Assembly (NCBI GenBank): GCA_963555705.1
Contig: OY743188.1
Span: 28,789,383-28,853,382, forward strand
Length of the DNA: 64,000 nt
Direction: 5' to 3'
Source: Ligustrum vulgare
Lineage: Eukaryota; Streptophyta; Magnoliopsida; Lamiales; Oleaceae
Shown: piece by piece, positions 33,415-42,693 of the stretch
Position numbering within the stretch: the first letter of the stretch is position 1
Layout of the letters: every line of letters begins with the position of its first letter
The notes under the pieces: model-generated
Databases searched by the model: none
What the model was told of the DNA's origin: nothing
The model's input: the letters and a program-made list of their open reading frames with translations, nothing else
Made by a program: the position numbers and the translations under genes

Positions 33415-33997
33415 GTACTCTTTTTTCCTTCGCTGAGGTTTTGTCCCACAGGGTTTTCCTAGCAAGGTTTTTGAGGCATCATCATAGCTATCAACAACCT
33501 ATAATTCAGCAACACATTGTTATACTGGAATGATATCAACAAATGAAGAAAATCATAGACATCTTATGAAGAATGCTATACAAGGAGATTTTTATATTCC
33601 AGAAGAAAGATAATATTAATGTTCGAGAGGTTCATGAATACCTGATTACACACTTCAGGGGGAGAATCATGTTGTACTCTTTTTCCTTCGTCCAGGTTTT
33701 GTCTTTCTAGGTTTTCCTGACAAGGTTTTAACGAGGCAGCGGCTGTACTTTTTTTCCTTGGTTCAGATTTTATCCCACTGATTTTACTGACAAGGTTTTA
33801 ATGAGGCAGCACTTCAGAACTTCAAGATTCAGTACATGATTTGTTCTACTCGAACGTTAGACTCAATGATTCACCATGGCCAACATCAGGGGGAGCTTCT
33901 ATACTCTTTTTCCTTCGCTCAAATTTTATCCCACTGGGTTTTCTTAGCAAGGTTTTAACGAGGCAGACAATTGCAGAATAGGTCATTCAAGGGGGAG
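33415..33997 (+). repeat. four copies of the copia pre-PPT motif, with three polypurine tracts
   Basis: Blocks of about 65 bases of the form TACTCTTTTTCCTTCG...GGTTTTCCTAGCAAGGTTTT..GAGGCA begin near 33415, 33673, 33748 and 33900. Polypurine tracts CAGGGGGAG or CAAGGGGGAG occur at about 33656, 33887 and 33988; the last abuts the 3' LTR. This motif normally occurs once or twice ahead of the 3' LTR in plant copia elements. Confidence 0.8.
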
Positions 33998-34199
33998 TGT
34001 TATAAATATAATAATAAAATATGTGAATGGCCAATTACCATTATACCCCTGTAAACTTTATATATTACGATTGTGCCATTATTCCCTCCTATAAATAGGA
34101 GCTATTTCATTTCATTAGAAACATACCTAATGAGAAGTTTTCTCTCATTCTCTCCTATCTCTCTATATTCTCTATTGTTTTTATAATAGTTTTACAACA
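33998..34199 (+). repeat. right (3') LTR of the LARD-like element
   Basis: Paired with 28121-28322; same ends TGTTATAAATAT and TTTTACAACA, same length, preceded by the PPT and followed by the TSD copy ttcta. Confidence 0.92.
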
Positions 34200-34201
34200 T
34201 T

Positions 34202-34387
34202 CTATAAGTTTTTTTTATCTATTTTTTTATCTTTGCTTTTATTATTTTCTTTTAACTCTCTGATTTCAAGTTTTAATATATTTATATCATTTCTTGCTTC
34301 TGTTAGTTCATTTTTAACTTCTTTAATATCACTGATTAATGATTTTATTAATGTTTTTAAGTCTTCAAAATATCCAGTTATATCCAT
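34202..34387 (-). CDS. viral coiled-coil ORF
   Basis: 61 codons from ATG at 34387 (MDITGYFEDLKTLIKSLISD), with a Leu/Ile heptad-like run and a Lys-rich tail; probably a coiled coil. It resembles the small virion-associated-type proteins of caulimovirids in character only. Its TAG overlaps the target site of the LARD-like insertion, so that insertion just misses it. Confidence 0.5.
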   Translation of the reverse strand: MDITGYFEDLKTLIKSLISDIKEVKNELTEARNDINILKLEIRELKENNKSKDKKIDKKNL

Positions 34388-34397
34388 CTTAAAATCT

Positions 34398-34816
34398 TCC
34401 TTTAATACTTTCTATTTCAAGTATGAGTTCTGATTGGTATTTATCATTTTTGCATGTTGTTATCATATATTCGCAAAATTTTCTATCTGATTATAACATT
34501 TCCTTTTGTCTTTGAATTCTCCAATATTTTCTTAGTGTATTTTGATTTTTGGTTTTATCATATAATTCTGAATAAATTTTTTCTTTGTTATTTATAATTT
34601 CTTGTATTTTAGGTATTTGTTTTAGTATTCTATTAAAGTATTCTCTTTTTTTTTTTCTATAGATTTTAATCTTAGGATTTTCTCTCTTTTTATTTTTCTT
34701 TCTTCATTAATCATTTCATATAAGTTTATTCTTTGGTTACATATTATGTCTAATTTTTCATTTGTTTTTATATGTAAATATTTTTCTAATATAGGATCTG
34801 CTCTATGAAAATTCAT
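34398..34816 (-). pseudogene. viral small ORF 2, frameshifted
   Basis: ATG at 34816 (MNFHRADPILEKYLHIKTNE) overlaps the end of ORF1 by 14 bases. The annotated frame stops at 34622, but a Lys/Ile/Glu-rich frame continues at the same level in another phase after a T-homopolymer (about 34645-34655), down to about 34401 with one stop inside. Charged and helical; no family recognised. Confidence 0.45.
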
Positions 34817-35096
34817 ATATCCAATTTATTTCTTCTTTATATAATTCTTCTGCTATGTTATAATTTAGTAAATCTAATATTTCTTCTATTATATATTCTT
34901 CTTTTATAATATCGAAATTTATTAGATCATATATTTGCATTCTTATGTTTTCATCTAAATCTTTTAAAACTCTTAAGATTTCTATTTTATAATTAAGGGG
35001 TAATATTAATCTTCTTATAATTATAAATTCTGATGTATGTATTATATATTTGTTTTCATTTTTTGTCATATAATATTTTTCCTTAAGATCTGCCAT
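34803..35096 (-). CDS. viral small ORF 1, directly after the PBS
   Basis: 97 codons from ATG at 35096 (MADLKEKYYMTKNENKYIIH) to 34803. The ATG begins three bases after the tRNA-Met PBS, which supports the start. Rich in Ile/Glu/Lys with IIRRLILPLNYKIEILRVL; predicted helical. Function not recognised. Confidence 0.55.
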   Translation of the reverse strand: MADLKEKYYMTKNENKYIIHTSEFIIIRRLILPLNYKIEILRVLKDLDENIRMQIYDLINFDIIKEEYIIEEILDLLNYNIAEELYKEEINWIYEFS

Positions 35097-35098
35097 AT

Positions 35099-35111
35099 GA
35101 CTCTGATACCA
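35099..35111 (-). other. tRNA-Met primer binding site of the pararetrovirus
   Basis: Minus strand TGGTATCAGAGTC; caulimovirids use tRNA-Met with consensus TGGTATCAGAGC. It sits at the very right edge of recognisable viral sequence and immediately before ORF1. Confidence 0.8.
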
Positions 35112-35992
35112 TTTAGTTTTAGGGGGGGGGGGGTGCTACTAAGATCGAACAAAAATCAAATAACATTATTAAAATATAAAATTTTTATATAAATGGTATT
35201 TTGGTAAAAAAACTCATCTGCATGATAATCTGTAGAATTTTACTGTACAAGAAGCTTTTTCCTTTTCCAATTGGGATGTCAGACTTTTTATCGACATTCC
35301 CATTCTTTATATATTTTTTTTCAACATATGCTGCTGTCCTCCGACAGTCGCATTATTATGATTTTTTTCCCCTTCTTTTGAAAGTTTTGTTTTTTTTTAA
35401 CTCACAATTTTGGAAATTTGATTTGTAGGCATTAATTGGTAGTATTTTGATATTCATACTTATGAAAATTAATAAGCACTATTTAAACAAAATAAACAAA
35501 TATAAATTAAAATAAACTTTATACATTAATTATAAACTTTTTGAAATAAATTGTAGTGATTGCATTAAAAAACTTAAATCTAATTAAAGTAATTTATGCT
35601 AATAAAAGATGCCCATATTTTATGTTGATTTTAAGAGTTTATTTGAAGAATTGATTTTTTGAATAGTGATTTTTAAGAGAATGTGTGGTTAAAAAGTTGT
35701 AAATATTTTATGAATTTGTGTATAATATTATTTTATTATTAAATGTTTGGTTAAAAAGAAGAGAAAAATGTATTCCGTTTTTAAAGGTCCAAACAAGGTC
35801 TACAAAAGTTTTAAATTTATAAATTGTAATAATTGCATTAAAGAATATATGCTTAGTTAAAGTAATTAATAATTACGCAAATATAAAAAATGAGGTTTTA
35901 AATAATGGGTATCAAATATTGTTTTAAAGAATATTGAACATACGCAAAACAAAACAAAACAAAACAAAAAACAAAACAAAACAAAACAAAAC

Positions 35993-36050
<58 letters not shown>

Positions 36051-36517
36051 TGTTGTTATTATTGTTATTTATATATTTTGAATATAGTTACCATAACTTT
36101 TTTTATTATCAACGGTTTAAATGAATTAGTTATACGGTTTGTAAAATTTTAATAGTTATTTTAATATAATAATATTTTTTATGCATTTTTTATTTGTGTT
36201 AATTATGTATAAACATTAAAATTTTACAAATACTTATAGAAATCATTTTTATATGTAGTCATAGTATATTATTATTATTTTTTATATAAATATAAAATTA
36301 TATTGTAAAAATATGTTGAAAAACATTTAACTAATTTGGAAATGTTTTAATCTAAAGAACTTGGGGAAATCATTTTTCCTTATAGTCATAGCTGTTTTTT
36401 TCTTTTCTTTTCTTCTCTTTAAAAGTCGCTTTTGTTTAATTTTTGAAAAGATAACGCTTTTTTTTTCCTGGCTCCAAAAATAATACTAATCTAAACATAG
36501 TAAAATTTATATTTTTA
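35112..36517. other. AT-rich DNA with microsatellites, no gene
   Basis: A 12-base G run at 35122-35133, a T-rich stretch, then (CAAAA)n at about 35945-35991 and (AAT)n at about 35991-36050. The 72-codon frame over the microsatellites is not a gene. Confidence 0.7.
35945..36050. repeat. compound microsatellite (CAAAA)n(TAA)n
   Basis: About nine CAAAA units with one interruption, directly followed by about 20 AAT units. Confidence 0.95.
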
Positions 36518-36526
36518 TAAATTGTA

Positions 36527-38382
36527 GGGTAATAAGCACAAATGGTCCCCAACCTTTAGGTTTCTTGCGAAAATGATCCCCAACGTTTAGATTTTTGCAT
36601 TTATACCCTCAGAATCACCAAACGTTGCAAAAATGGTCCCTATCGTTAGATTCCGTTAGTTTTTTCCGTTAAAAACGTGTAAATAGTACAAATGGTCCCT
36701 AACCTTTGAGTTTTTTACGATAATAGTCCCTAACATATTAAGGTCACGTTTGGCCTTTTTAATTTGTAACCTCCGAACGTTTGGCGTATTTAGTCCCTAA
36801 CATATTAAGTCCTATACGTTTGACATATTCAGCCCCTAACATATTAAGCTCCTATTTGAAACCAATTATTTCAAATAATATGATTTGTAATTGTAATTTT
36901 TTGAATAATTTGTTGTTAAAAAATTGAATTTATTTGTAAATTATTTTATTGATAAAATGTGTGGTTAAAAACTAGTTTTAAAAAATAAAATTTATTCTGA
37001 ATTTCTAAAATGCACAATAAAATATTTAACAAAAATTCACCGCTTCAACCTATTGGAAAAAAAATAGTGAATCCATGGAATATAAACGAACAAATACATT
37101 TGGACATTATTTTAAAAATTGAATAAAAAATATGTTTTTATCAATTCTATTTTCGATTTTGAGAACTGATCAATATCGATTTTCGAAATTTCATTTTTTT
37201 TTAAAAACTCATTTTCTTCCACACGTTCTATTAATATATTTTTTTTAATTTATAATTAAATTAAAAAAAATTACGTTTTAACCAAAATTCTCCAAACTTA
37301 CTTTTCAAATCGATCGAAAATCAAAATCGAAAGTAGAATTGATAAAAACATATTTGTTATTCAATTTTCAAAATAATGTCCAATATATTTGTTTGTTTAT
37401 ATTCCATAAATTTATTTATTTTTTTATCAATAAGTTGAAATGTTAATACGGTGAATTTTTGTTAAATATTTTACTGTGCGCTTTAAAAATCTTGAATAGA
37501 CTTTATTTTTAAAATTCGTTTTCAATACACATTCTATCAATAAAATAATCTATAAATAAATTCAATTTTTTTCTTTTACTTTTTAACCATAAATTCTTTA
37601 AAAATTATAATTACAAACAACATTATTTAAAACGTAATTTTTTTTTAATTTATGCATAAATTAAAAAATAAATATTAATAGAACGTGTGGAAGAAAATGA
37701 GTTTTGAAAAAAAAAATGAAATTTCGAAAATCGATATTGATCAGTTCTCAAAATCGAAAATAGAATTGATAAAAACATATTGTTTATTCAATTTCTAAAA
37801 TAATGTCCAATGTATTTGTTTGTTTATGTTCCATGGATTCATTATTTTTTTTCCAGTAGGTTGAAGCGGTGAATTTTTGTTAAATATTTTATTGTGCATT
37901 TTAGAAATTCAAAATAAATTTTATTTTTTAAAACTCGTTTTTAACCACACATTTTATCAATAAAGTAATTTACAAATAAATTCAATTTTTTAACAACAAA
38001 TTATTCAAAAAATTATAATTAGAAATCATATTATTTGAAATAATTGGTTTCAAATAGGGGCTTAATATGTTAGAGACTGAATATGTCAAACGTATAGGAC
38101 TTAATATATTAGGGACTAAATACGCCAAACGTTCGGAGGTTACAAATTAAAAAGGCCAAACGTGACCTTAATATGTTAGGGACTATTATCGTAAAAAACT
38201 CAAAGGTTAGGGACCATTTGTGCTATTTACACGTTTTTAACGGAAAAAACTAACGGAATCTAACGGTAGGGACCATTTTCGCAATGTTTGGTGATTCTGA
38301 GGGTATAAATGCAAAAATCTAAACGTTGGGGACCATTTTCGCAAGAAACCTAAAGGTCGGGGACCATTTGTGCTTATTACCC
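36527..38382. mobile_element. Mutator-like foldback element (long palindrome)
   Basis: Ends GGGTAATAAGCACAAATGGT and its inverted copy, with a perfect 9-bp target duplication taaattgta at 36518-36526 and 38383-38391. The two arms mirror each other over most of the 1856 bases (36527-37250 against 38382-37700, with further inverted blocks toward the centre near 37450). The 9-bp TSD and very long terminal repeats fit a non-autonomous Mutator-like element. No ORF. Confidence 0.9.
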
Positions 38383-38391
38383 TAAATTGTA

Positions 38392-40020
38392 ATGATTTCA
38401 TTAAAAACATAAATAAATTTTTGTTAAAGTAATTACATGAATATAAATATTTGAGTACACTTTCTAAATAATATTACATCAAACATGATATATCATAATA
38501 AATCTATTATTTCAAAATAACGGGGTTTGTAATAGTAAAATTTTGGAGAATAATGTGATTAAATATTAGAGAATTTTTTGAGTTTATATGTAGATTATTT
38601 TGAATGTGGTATATTTTCTTTTCCTATTTTGTAATGAAATGTTATTTGTACTATGTTTTTGTTCGATATGATTGTATAATCAACATATTTTCATAAATAA
38701 ATTAAATAAAATCTAATCATTAATTTGTTGTATCAACTTTTTGTTATGAATGAATAAATTAAATAAAATTTAATCATTTCTTTAATTTTGATAAATTTAA
38801 TCATTTCTTCAATTGACATATTTATGAAAATGATGACAAATGAAAATTATTAATTAATATATATATTGAAGTTCGAATAAAATATATGTAAGCAATACAT
38901 TAAGAAATAAACTTAAGCGAAATTTAATATATATTATGTTCGAAATCAAATTAACTAAAAAATTTGTTTTTCCATTTCCATTAACAATTTCATTTGATTG
39001 CGTCATATGTCATGACCATTAATAAGAGTGAGGGCAATTACTCTCGCATGTTGAAATGTATTTGAAATAATTGTATGTATAACTCTATTAATATTATAAT
39101 TATGTTTTAATCATTAACTTCTTTTTTTTATTTATTACCCTTAATATTATAAATATTGACCTGCCATTTTTGTGTTTTATAACACCAATTGAAAGAAAAT
39201 GGGGAGGAGTCTAAAGAGAAATGTGGAAAATTGTTGGTATAATTAAAAGAATGAAGTGGTAAGTAATAAATGGATACATAAAGATTACCTGAGATAATTT
39301 AGATGATGATGGGGAAGTGGTAAGAAGATGAAGTCTGAGGTATCATTCATGCATGTGTTTTGATACTTTATATGTATATATAGATTAATGGTCTATATTT
39401 ATATATAAAGGTCTAAATTATATTTTTAGTGCAACCCGTGTATCTACTTTAGGAGAAATCAAATGAGTACTATATTATTTTGTCCTTGTTTGATTTTCAT
39501 TAAGTTTTTCTATTTTCTCTACAGTATTCAATCTTAACCATTTATTAACTGTCAAGTCCACAATATTTGATTTTTCAACCAAATTTCAACCATTCATTCT
39601 TTTAAAAATCACTATTCATTTAAAAAAAAAAACTCTTTTTAAATAATGTCAAACACACTCTTTATCCATGAATCTGTTAAGTGGACAAGAGTGGGTAGTG
39701 GCAAGGTGATGCACTGATTGACTGTCAATCGACCAAATCTAACAAGAGTGGTTAATTGTAAGGAACTGTACAACATACAGTAACGTCGTAAGTAAACTGA
39801 TTATTTTTAGCTAAACATATGGTAAGTATAGCAGCAATAAGATTGCATTATATTCCTCCACTGAGATGTCTTTGTAAATGAGTTGTGATGATCATTAAAG
39901 TTTTGATTAGTTACATAGGATAAATTATTGAATTTGATTTGTTATAGACGTTATTATAGACTTTAAATGAGGTTAATAATATTAAGCAATCTTGCAACTA
40001 GATTTCTTGGTAGTTCCAAA
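38392..40020. other. AT-rich intergenic DNA, no gene
   Basis: No coding frame above 60 codons with recognisable content and no clear repeat boundaries. Confidence 0.6.
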
Positions 40021-40027
40021 CTTTACG

Positions 40028-40475
40028 CTGTTTGGTTGCCTAATTTTTCCATATAATTTATTTTTCCACCTGTCTCGAAATTCGATATTTTTCTTGTTTT
40101 GGATGAATTCGTTTTCCAAGGGGGATGAGGTTTTATTTTTCATGAAAAATCTTATACAATTTTTGTTACGTTTGATCATTTTTGTTATTGTTAATTGATT
40201 TATTTTTTTCCCAAAAATTAACATTATTATTACTAAGTACAAACTTGTTAAAAAATGAAAAAAAGAAAAGTAAAAAATATTATAATAGCTAAATTTTACT
40301 TTATTTTCCATGAAAAATAATGTCAATCAAACAACAAAAGCTGGAAAATTCTCCACTTTTTCTACCTAGAAAATTAAACCAATCAAACACATTAAACTTT
40401 CAATTTCCAGGAATTTAATTCCCTAGAATTTATTTTCTTTCTACCCAAATTTCACCATCGCTATCAAACGCAGAC
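40028..40475. repeat. member 2 of the ~450-bp interspersed repeat family
   Basis: Left end CGCTGTTTGGTTGCC and right end GCTATCAAACGCAG are roughly inverted. The body shares blocks such as AATGTCAATCAAACAACAAA with the copy at 40562-41070 and, inverted, with 12822-13222. The small ORFs on it are repeat-derived. Confidence 0.65.
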
Positions 40476-40561
40476 TTATTGTTCTACGTGGCACTTGCAG
40501 TTTTGCAGTTTATCAGTTCTGCATGCACCCTATGTCTAAATGTAAATGTAACAAAAAGCAT

Positions 40562-41070
40562 GGCTGTGTTTGAAACACATTTTTTTTCCTTGGAATTCCA
40601 AATTTTCCATCCAGATTTTCCAAGTTAGGCGTTTGATTGTCAATATTTGGATTGGAAAATGATTTCCTCCTTATCCAGCCACGCGCCTCAATTCTTGGGA
40701 ACTAAGGAATTTGTTTTCCTTGCTACCTAGGTTTTATTTTCTAGATTAGTTGGAAATTGATTTTGCACCGTATTTGATTATTTTTGTTATTGTTAATTGA
40801 TCTATTTTTTTAAAAAAATTAATATTATTATTATCAAGTACAAATGTGTGTAAAAATAATTTTTTTTTTTTTTTGATTACAATAACTTAATTTTGCTTTA
40901 TTTACCATGAAAAATAATGTCAATCAAACAACAAAAATTGAATTTTTTTTCACTTTTTCTACCTAGAAAATTAAACCAATCAAACACATTAAACTTCTAA
41001 TTCTCAAGAATTCGGTTTCCTAGAATTCAATTTCCTGAAATTCATTTTCTTTTCACCCAAACTTTTAACT
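40562..41070. repeat. member 3 of the ~450-bp interspersed repeat family
   Basis: Starts GGCTGTGTTTGAAACAC and has the same body as 40028-40475 in the same orientation (for example AATGTCAATCAAACAACAAA and TTTCTACCTAGAAAATTAAA), 90 bases away. Ends near TTCACCCAAACTTTTAAC. Confidence 0.65.
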
Positions 41071-41184
41071 GTGCAAAAAAATAAAATCAAGTGTTACTGA
41101 AGGTCTTTAATCTTTAAGTTTTAGAGTAAAAAAGAGGTATTTCACTTTTAGAAAAATTTAAATCAGACAAGAAGTTTTTATTTC

Positions 41185-41215
<31 letters not shown>

Positions 41216-41900
41216 TGGGTACATGATAAAAGTGCATGGATATAATCATTAATGTATCCTTTTTTTTTTTTTTAATTTTTTTAATGCACCACTTGAATCG
41301 CTCAGAAATCATTTCACAATATATCGTAAAGATAATTTGCCCTTGTTTGACCCCCATTATTTGAAAAATAATTTGATTTTGAATAGTATTTTTGAAGAAT
41401 GTGTAGTTAAAAAAAATTTGAAAATTCAAAAATGGTAGACTTGATTAAAATGAATGGTTAAAATTGAGTGTTGAATAAATTTGATTTTTAAAAAAATGGG
41501 GACACACAAGGGCAAATCACATAGCATTCATTTAAATATTTATGAAATGTAGTGCTTACTTATAAATATAGTACACAAGTTTGTTAAACATGTAATTGCA
41601 AGAAGTTAATAAAAAGGAGACATCTAAATACTCCAAATGATTTTTGGATAGCTCAAATGTTAAAAGTATATGTACTCTACAAAAAATCTTTTTAAATACA
41701 TATTGAAGTGTCTTCTTGTAAAAAGTAACTAGAAAATTCTGATTGATAAACATATAATAGAATGAAAATTGTTTACAGTAATATGTTATGTTAATGTATA
41801 ATGTGTTTTATTTTGAAGTCAAGAATTGTATTTTATTTTGAATAATCCAAGGGCTGTGAAATAGACGAGTGTAGGGTTGATTTTATGTCTTGTAGTAGGT
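41071..41900. other. AT-rich spacer with poly-A/poly-T tracts
   Basis: A 29-base A run near 41185-41213 and a T run near 41262. No gene or element recognised. Confidence 0.6.
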
Positions 41901-42112
41901 TAAAATTTCACTTTTTATATTTTACAAGACAGCCGTAATGAAATGTAAGAAATCAGATTTTTTCAGCCTCTTCCTACCTCACATTTTCTCTTCTAGCACC
42001 ACTGTTTTTCTTTCCCTGCATCACTGGTTTTATTCTCAGATTCTTCCTATTTTTCTGTTGCATATTTCTATTGGTAAACACCAGATTACAGGTACTTTAT
42101 TGCTGCCCAGAA

Positions 42113-42589
42113 TGTTGTGCGAAAGCGAATTAACCGACGGTTCGATCAATGCAAAAATAGAAATAACGAATTCGAAAGAGAAAGAGAACAACACAAGATT
42201 TACGTGGTTCGGAAAATTGCCTACGTCCACGGAGGGAGATTCCAAATTTCCACTAATATGACAAATGTGGAATACAAATATCTCTACCTCACCAAACAAA
42301 CACTCTTTCTCACAAACTACAAAAGAAGAACACTTTACAAGTGCACCTCTCCAAATGCTCAAGTACTACAAACTCTCACAAGAGAAAACAAAGGAATTGT
42401 TCTCTTCTACTTGATATTCAAAAAACAAAATGAAGCATGCCTATTTATAGGCTAAGAGAATGAATCACAACCATCAATTTTATTTCCACATCTATGGTGG
42501 AAATTCAAGTGCTCCATTTTTGACTAATTGATGCCAAACTTTGCCAAACTTTTGACTAATTGATGCCACTATTGAAATAATGGCTAACA
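42113..42589 (-). repeat. 3' LTR of the Tork-type element
   Basis: TGTTGTGCGAAAG...GGCTAACA, paired with 46859-47335. ORFs within it are LTR sequence, not genes. Confidence 0.95.
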
Positions 42590-42693
42590 ATCTCCACATT
42601 GGCTTCAATCTTGATTCAAATGAACTGCTTCCAAACAAAATGAGAAAGAGTGTCTCCAATTGTGCCTGTTGGCACCACACACCTCGTAGGTGT

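Larger units (their letters stand above)
28121..34199 (+). mobile_element. copia-type LTR element without gag-pol (LARD-like), carrying LOG and a Cys-rich ORF
   Basis: Two 202-bp LTRs (28121-28322 and 33998-34199) start TGTTATAAATAT and end TTTTACAACA, and differ at roughly seven positions by eye. A perfect 5-bp target duplication ttcta lies at 28116-28120 and 34200-34204. A PBS-like CGTTATCAGCACGAG follows the left LTR and a polypurine tract (CAAGGGGGAG) precedes the right one, giving plus orientation. The 5.7-kb interior has no gag, protease, integrase or RT frame that I can find. It inserted into the endogenous pararetrovirus, so it is younger than that integration. Confidence 0.9.
20340..35111 (-). 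mobile_element. endogenous pararetrovirus (Caulimoviridae, cavemovirus/solendovirus-like), degraded and interrupted
   Basis: On the minus strand the viral order is tRNA-Met PBS (35099-35111), small ORFs (35096-34202), coat protein with CCHC (27913-26650), movement protein (26611-25849), two protease-like ORFs (25839-24803), RT/RNase H (24790-23374), an ORF4-like protein (23373-22288), and a promoter/leader (about 22075-21480). A further small-ORF stretch continues to about 20340. A copia-type LTR element at 28121-34199 splits it between the small ORFs and the coat protein region. Stops and frameshifts lie in nearly every ORF, so the copy cannot be expressed intact. Coat protein ahead of movement protein points to the Cavemovirus/Solendovirus branch; the exact genus is unproven. 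Extents are approximate. Confidence 0.85.

Noticed and set aside
36000..36152. poly-Ile ORF at the AAT microsatellite
   Set aside because: Produced by simple repeats.
42117..42455. 112-codon ORF, repeated at 46863-47201
   Set aside because: Both lie in the two LTRs of the Tork-type element; duplicate LTR sequence, not a gene pair.
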